In this document: piece after piece, positions 33,455 through 35,583 of the stretch | How positions within the stretch are numbered: the stretch's first letter is position 1 | How the letters are laid out: every line of letters begins with the position of its first letter | Virus record (IMG/VR): IMGVR_UViG_3300025000_000271 | Location: 1 to 35,583 of that record | Strand: one strand, 5' to 3' | Source of the DNA: a virus | Length of the DNA: 35,583 nt | Program-made: the position numbers and the translations under genes | The notes under the pieces: generated by a model | What the model saw: the letters and a program-made list of their open reading frames with translations, nothing else | Told to the model about the DNA's origin: nothing | Databases searched by the model: none

Positions 33455-33684
33455 TTGCAACCATTGTTTTATAACTAATTGTAATATAAGGGATTAGATA
33501 TATGACCATTTTAATGGCATTCAAGAGGTCAGGGGTTCGATCCCCCTTAACTCCACAATAAAACTTCGTAATTGGCTTGAATTTAGGCTTTTCTAAATCT
33601 TATTTCCTTCAAATTTGTTGCAGTTTCCTATAAGTTCCGTTATTCTCCGTTATGTTCCGTCAAATAATGCAACCTTTTTGCAAC
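33455..33684. promoter_or_regulatory. candidate integrase arm-binding sites around attP
   Basis: TTGCAACC (33455-33462) lies left of the core, and TGCAACC (33668-33674) and TTGCAAC (33678-33684) lie right of it; GTTGCA (33617-33622) is an inverted copy. A second repeat, CCGT in units starting 10 bp apart (33637, 33647, 33657; TTCCGTTATT, CTCCGTTATG, TTCCGTCAAA), lies next to the integrase. Repeats on both sides of a tRNA core match the layout of arm-type integrase or excisionase sites. The 33390-33683 interval holds no gene apart from the tRNA fragment. Confidence 0.5.
33514..33555 (+). other. attP: attP core: 3' half of a tRNA-Ala(GGC) gene
   Basis: The segment has an ATGGCAT anticodon loop (GGC at 33516-33518), the 3' anticodon stem strand TCAAG, variable region AGGTC, a perfect T-arm (AGGGG, loop TTCGATC, CCCCT), acceptor strand TAACTCC and discriminator A. 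The 5' half is missing: no CTTGA or GGAGTTA lies upstream. Temperate phages that use tRNA genes carry exactly such a 3' end. Upstream and downstream are phage genes (membrane protein; integrase), so it is attP rather than a prophage border. The host target would be tRNA-Ala(GGC). Confidence 0.85.
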
Positions 33685-34778
33685 TACTTTTTTCGTTTCT
33701 TTGACAGGGCTTGCGCTGTTTGGGAGAGCGTGTTCAGGTGCATTCGTGCGTAGCTTTTTTCTGTTGTTTTAATATTTCGGTGGCGTAATAGTTTTTTTAC
33801 TGAGTATATGTCGGCGCCGTTGCTTACAAGATCGCTGGCAAACGTGCGGCGGATGTCATGCAGTGAATAGCGGCGGCTGAGTTTGTTATATAACGGATGT
33901 TTTTTATTTGTGAAGCTTCTTTTTACGTGTTTTTCAAAAAACCTTGCGCCGTCTGTGGATTTGTAAATAAATACTTTGCCCGATTCTTTTTTAAATGATT
34001 TCAAAAATATTTCCAAATCTTTGTATAGCGGAAAATCATCAATTCTTTTTCCTTTTATGTTTTGAAACCGGATCGCTTTGTTTTGAAAATCTATTTGTTC
34101 CCAAAGAAGCGCGCAGGCTTCGCCGGTGCGGAATCCCGTCATATATAGGAACTTAAACATTCTGTATTGATTTATGTCGTGTTTTTCAAAAAAATCTAGA
34201 AGCAGTTTTATTTCCGGCTGGGGGATTACAACAATTTCTTTTTCTTCAATTGAGAGTCCTTTTTCCACGGGAATAATATTATCGAACGCTTTGTTTTTCT
34301 GCAACCATATAAAGAATATACGGAGATGAATTAAATATGAAATGACTGAATTCCGGGAGAGTTTCTTTTCTCCATTTGTCCAATATTCACTCAGTTTATC
34401 AACGTGCGTTTTGTCAATTTCCCGAACAAAAATATCTTCACCAAAAAGTTTTATAAAATCGTTTTTTATTACTTTGAAAACGTCTTTATAGCTTGCTGAT
34501 GTTTTTTTCTTCGAGTCTAAAAAATCGTCAAAGGCTTTTTTGAACGGGTAATGACTTTTTAAAAGTGTGGTTACTTTGCTGAACTTATAATCATATTCTT
34601 TCTTCAGTTCTTTGGCAATGCGCTGATCGTCCCGGTTTTTGGGGCGGAGAGGCTCTCCTGTTGCGGGATTTTTGAGAGGGATAGCTTTTCTCTTAGGTTT
34701 GCCGGTGACCGGGTTTTGTTCGTTCTTATCAAAAAAGTAGTAGTTGATAATGTTGTTTTTTGGTACTAAGGAGCCCAT
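33684..34778 (-). CDS. int: tyrosine recombinase (integrase)
   Basis: This 364-residue integrase carries out recombination between attP and the host tRNA gene. The catalytic set is visible: R217 (TGFRTGEA), a candidate lysine at 242/244, H307-x-x-R310 (HDIRRTF), H333 (LLRHRNI) and Y343 (TTEKSYA). The N-terminal part (1-90) is basic and should bind the arm sites, and residues about 90-165 form the SAM-like core-binding domain. It lies 128 bp from the attP core and its stop falls within one of the repeats. It is cotranscribed with the two genes upstream (7-base gap). Length is normal. Confidence 0.95.
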   Translation of the reverse strand: MGSLVPKNNIINYYFFDKNEQNPVTGKPKRKAIPLKNPATGEPLRPKNRDDQRIAKELKKEYDYKFSKVTTLLKSHYPFKKAFDDFLDSKKKTSASYKDVFKVIKNDFIKLFGEDIFVREIDKTHVDKLSEYWTNGEKKLSRNSVISYLIHLRIFFIWLQKNKAFDNIIPVEKGLSIEEKEIVVIPQPEIKLLLDFFEKHDINQYRMFKFLYMTGFRTGEACALLWEQIDFQNKAIRFQNIKGKRIDDFPLYKDLEIFLKSFKKESGKVFIYKSTDGARFFEKHVKRSFTNKKHPLYNKLSRRYSLHDIRRTFASDLVSNGADIYSVKKLLRHRNIKTTEKSYARMHLNTLSQTAQALSKKRKK

Positions 34779-34785
34779 AATTATT

Positions 34786-35379
34786 CTATAATTTTATTAA
34801 TAATCCGGATAGTAAACAGAATGTTGAAATTTCTTGGTCTTTTTTTGTTGTTAAGTTGTAATCCGCTTCAAAAAGCAGAGAAAAAAGGGTGTCAAGTTCT
34901 ATGTTTAATCCAATTGAGGACCTGAACAAATTAAAATTTTCTTTATTCCCGTTAATTATTATTCTATAATTCTCATTATCTAAATTAACTTCATCAGAAG
35001 TCCAGAAAGTTATTCCATACTTTATAGAGAAATAAGGAGAGAAAATACTTTTGTTTATAAGATAAAATTTAAGTCCCGAGCAAATAGATAAAGAGCTTGT
35101 TTCCCCGCCGGAAATTTCAAAATTATTATTTTGGGAACCTGAATCTTTATAAAATTTATTATCGTTAAAAATAAATTGAGTATATGAAATTTCAAACGGT
35201 ACGCTAACGCCTTTTATAATGTTGTGCTCTAGCTCAGGAGCGACAGTAAAGCCCGTTCGCCAATAAGTTAAAAAAGATTGCGGGGTTGATGGTTTTGTCA
35301 CTCCAAATTTTATTGCTATAATATTGCCTTGCGCCAATAGTGGCATTGCGAGTAAAATAAAAGCCGCGAATATTTTCAC
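34786..35379 (-). CDS. secreted outer-membrane beta-barrel-like protein
   Basis: GTG 35379 starts a 197-residue protein sharing one base with the previous stop codon (TAGTG). Residues 1-16 are a signal peptide with an LLA-Q site. The rest alternates polar and hydrophobic residues in strand-length units (FSPYFSIKYGITFW, FNLFRSSIGLNIELD, FSLLFEADYNLTT) and ends in LLIKL, typical of small outer-membrane barrels. It directly precedes the integrase in the minus operon and would lie near one prophage end after integration. It may alter the lysogen's surface. Family not identified. Confidence 0.7.
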   Translation of the reverse strand: MKIFAAFILLAMPLLAQGNIIAIKFGVTKPSTPQSFLTYWRTGFTVAPELEHNIIKGVSVPFEISYTQFIFNDNKFYKDSGSQNNNFEISGGETSSLSICSGLKFYLINKSIFSPYFSIKYGITFWTSDEVNLDNENYRIIINGNKENFNLFRSSIGLNIELDTLFSLLFEADYNLTTKKDQEISTFCLLSGLLIKL

Positions 35380-35583
35380 TATAAATTCCTCCCGGTTTCA
35401 AGTCCCAATTCTTCAAGTTTCTTTTTTAAGAACACAAGATTTTCGTTATAGTTTTTTGTTTTACCGTACTGTATTTCTTTTTCTTTTACCATTACTTCGG
35501 TACTTAATTTTTGAGTTTCTTCGTTTAGTTGTTTTATAGTGCTTAACAAATAACGAATTACAAAAATTGATTGAGCGGAGATT
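35379..35583 (-). CDS. coiled-coil protein (partial, start beyond the window)
   Basis: The minus-strand frame is open from the window edge to TAG at 35381-35379, giving the last 67 residues. They read as a long helix with heptad-like spacing (STIKQLNEETQKLSTEVMVK, NLVFLKKKLEELGLET), so a coiled coil. The stop overlaps the GTG of the outer-membrane-like protein by one base, so they are coupled. The hydrophobic segment at the visible start (IFVIRYLL) might be part of an anchor. Function unknown; it is shown here only in part. Confidence 0.7.
   Translation of the reverse strand, partial: ISAQSIFVIRYLLSTIKQLNEETQKLSTEVMVKEKEIQYGKTKNYNENLVFLKKKLEELGLETGRNL

Noticed and set aside
33460-33560. Complete tRNA gene at the attachment site
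   Set aside because: No 5' acceptor strand, D-arm or 5' anticodon strand can be found upstream; only the 3' half is present.
1-35583. CRISPR array or rRNA genes
   Set aside because: No regularly spaced 25-40 base repeats with unique spacers and no rRNA-like sequence were seen on either strand.

Overview
The window is most of the genome of a temperate, podovirus-like phage. It holds a tightly packed plus-strand late region of about 29 kb, flanked by a short leftward repressor-type operon on the left and a leftward integrase operon on the right. The order small terminase candidate, large terminase, P22-type portal, scaffold, N4-gp56/DUF4043-type capsid, three connector-like proteins, nozzle-like protein, tailspike, small fibre genes, internal (ejection) proteins, holin, GH24 endolysin, spanin-like protein fits a short-tailed virion. 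I see no tape measure, tail tube or sheath. The DNA is AT-rich, with Shine-Dalgarno sites and sigma70-like TTGACA-17 bp promoters. Several proteins carry Sec-type signal peptides ending in A/G followed by Gln. Some simple repeats (a CCCCTCC/GGAGGGG hairpin, AGTCAGA heptamers, a GGAGAA-type purine tract) resemble those of Bacteroidota/Ignavibacteriota-group genomes. A Gram-negative host of that broad group is plausible, but this is inference.

Layout. 1-840: the 3' end of an unknown gene, an integron-attC-like hairpin, a Dam-type adenine methyltransferase, and a long inverted repeat holding two perfect DnaA-box sequences. 845-2160 (minus): XRE regulator and two unknown proteins, read from a strong promoter that overlaps a palindromic operator candidate and ended by a clear terminator. 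2204-4196 (plus): early/replication genes, with a RusA resolvase and a replication-initiator-like protein carrying iteron-like repeats in its linker. 4213-31204: late promoter, packaging, head, connector, tail, adsorption and ejection genes. 31268-33390: lysis cassette and a membrane protein, then a terminator. 33514-33555: the 3' half of a tRNA-Ala(GGC) gene, read as the core of attP. 33684-35583 (minus): tyrosine integrase, an outer-membrane barrel-like secreted protein and a partial coiled-coil protein.

The tRNA fragment has phage genes on both sides, and the integrase lies on the side that would abut the host tRNA after integration. This suggests an unintegrated, circular or permuted phage genome rather than a prophage with its host flanks.

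Most unusual features: the predicted major capsid protein begins with a signal-peptide-like segment behind a strong ribosome binding site, and further genes of the late cluster (8385, 17795, 22266) also begin with signal or anchor segments. Also notable are the attC-like and DnaA-box repeats around the methyltransferase, a spanin-like protein with a beta-barrel-like C terminus, and a possible envelope-modifying gene next to the integrase.
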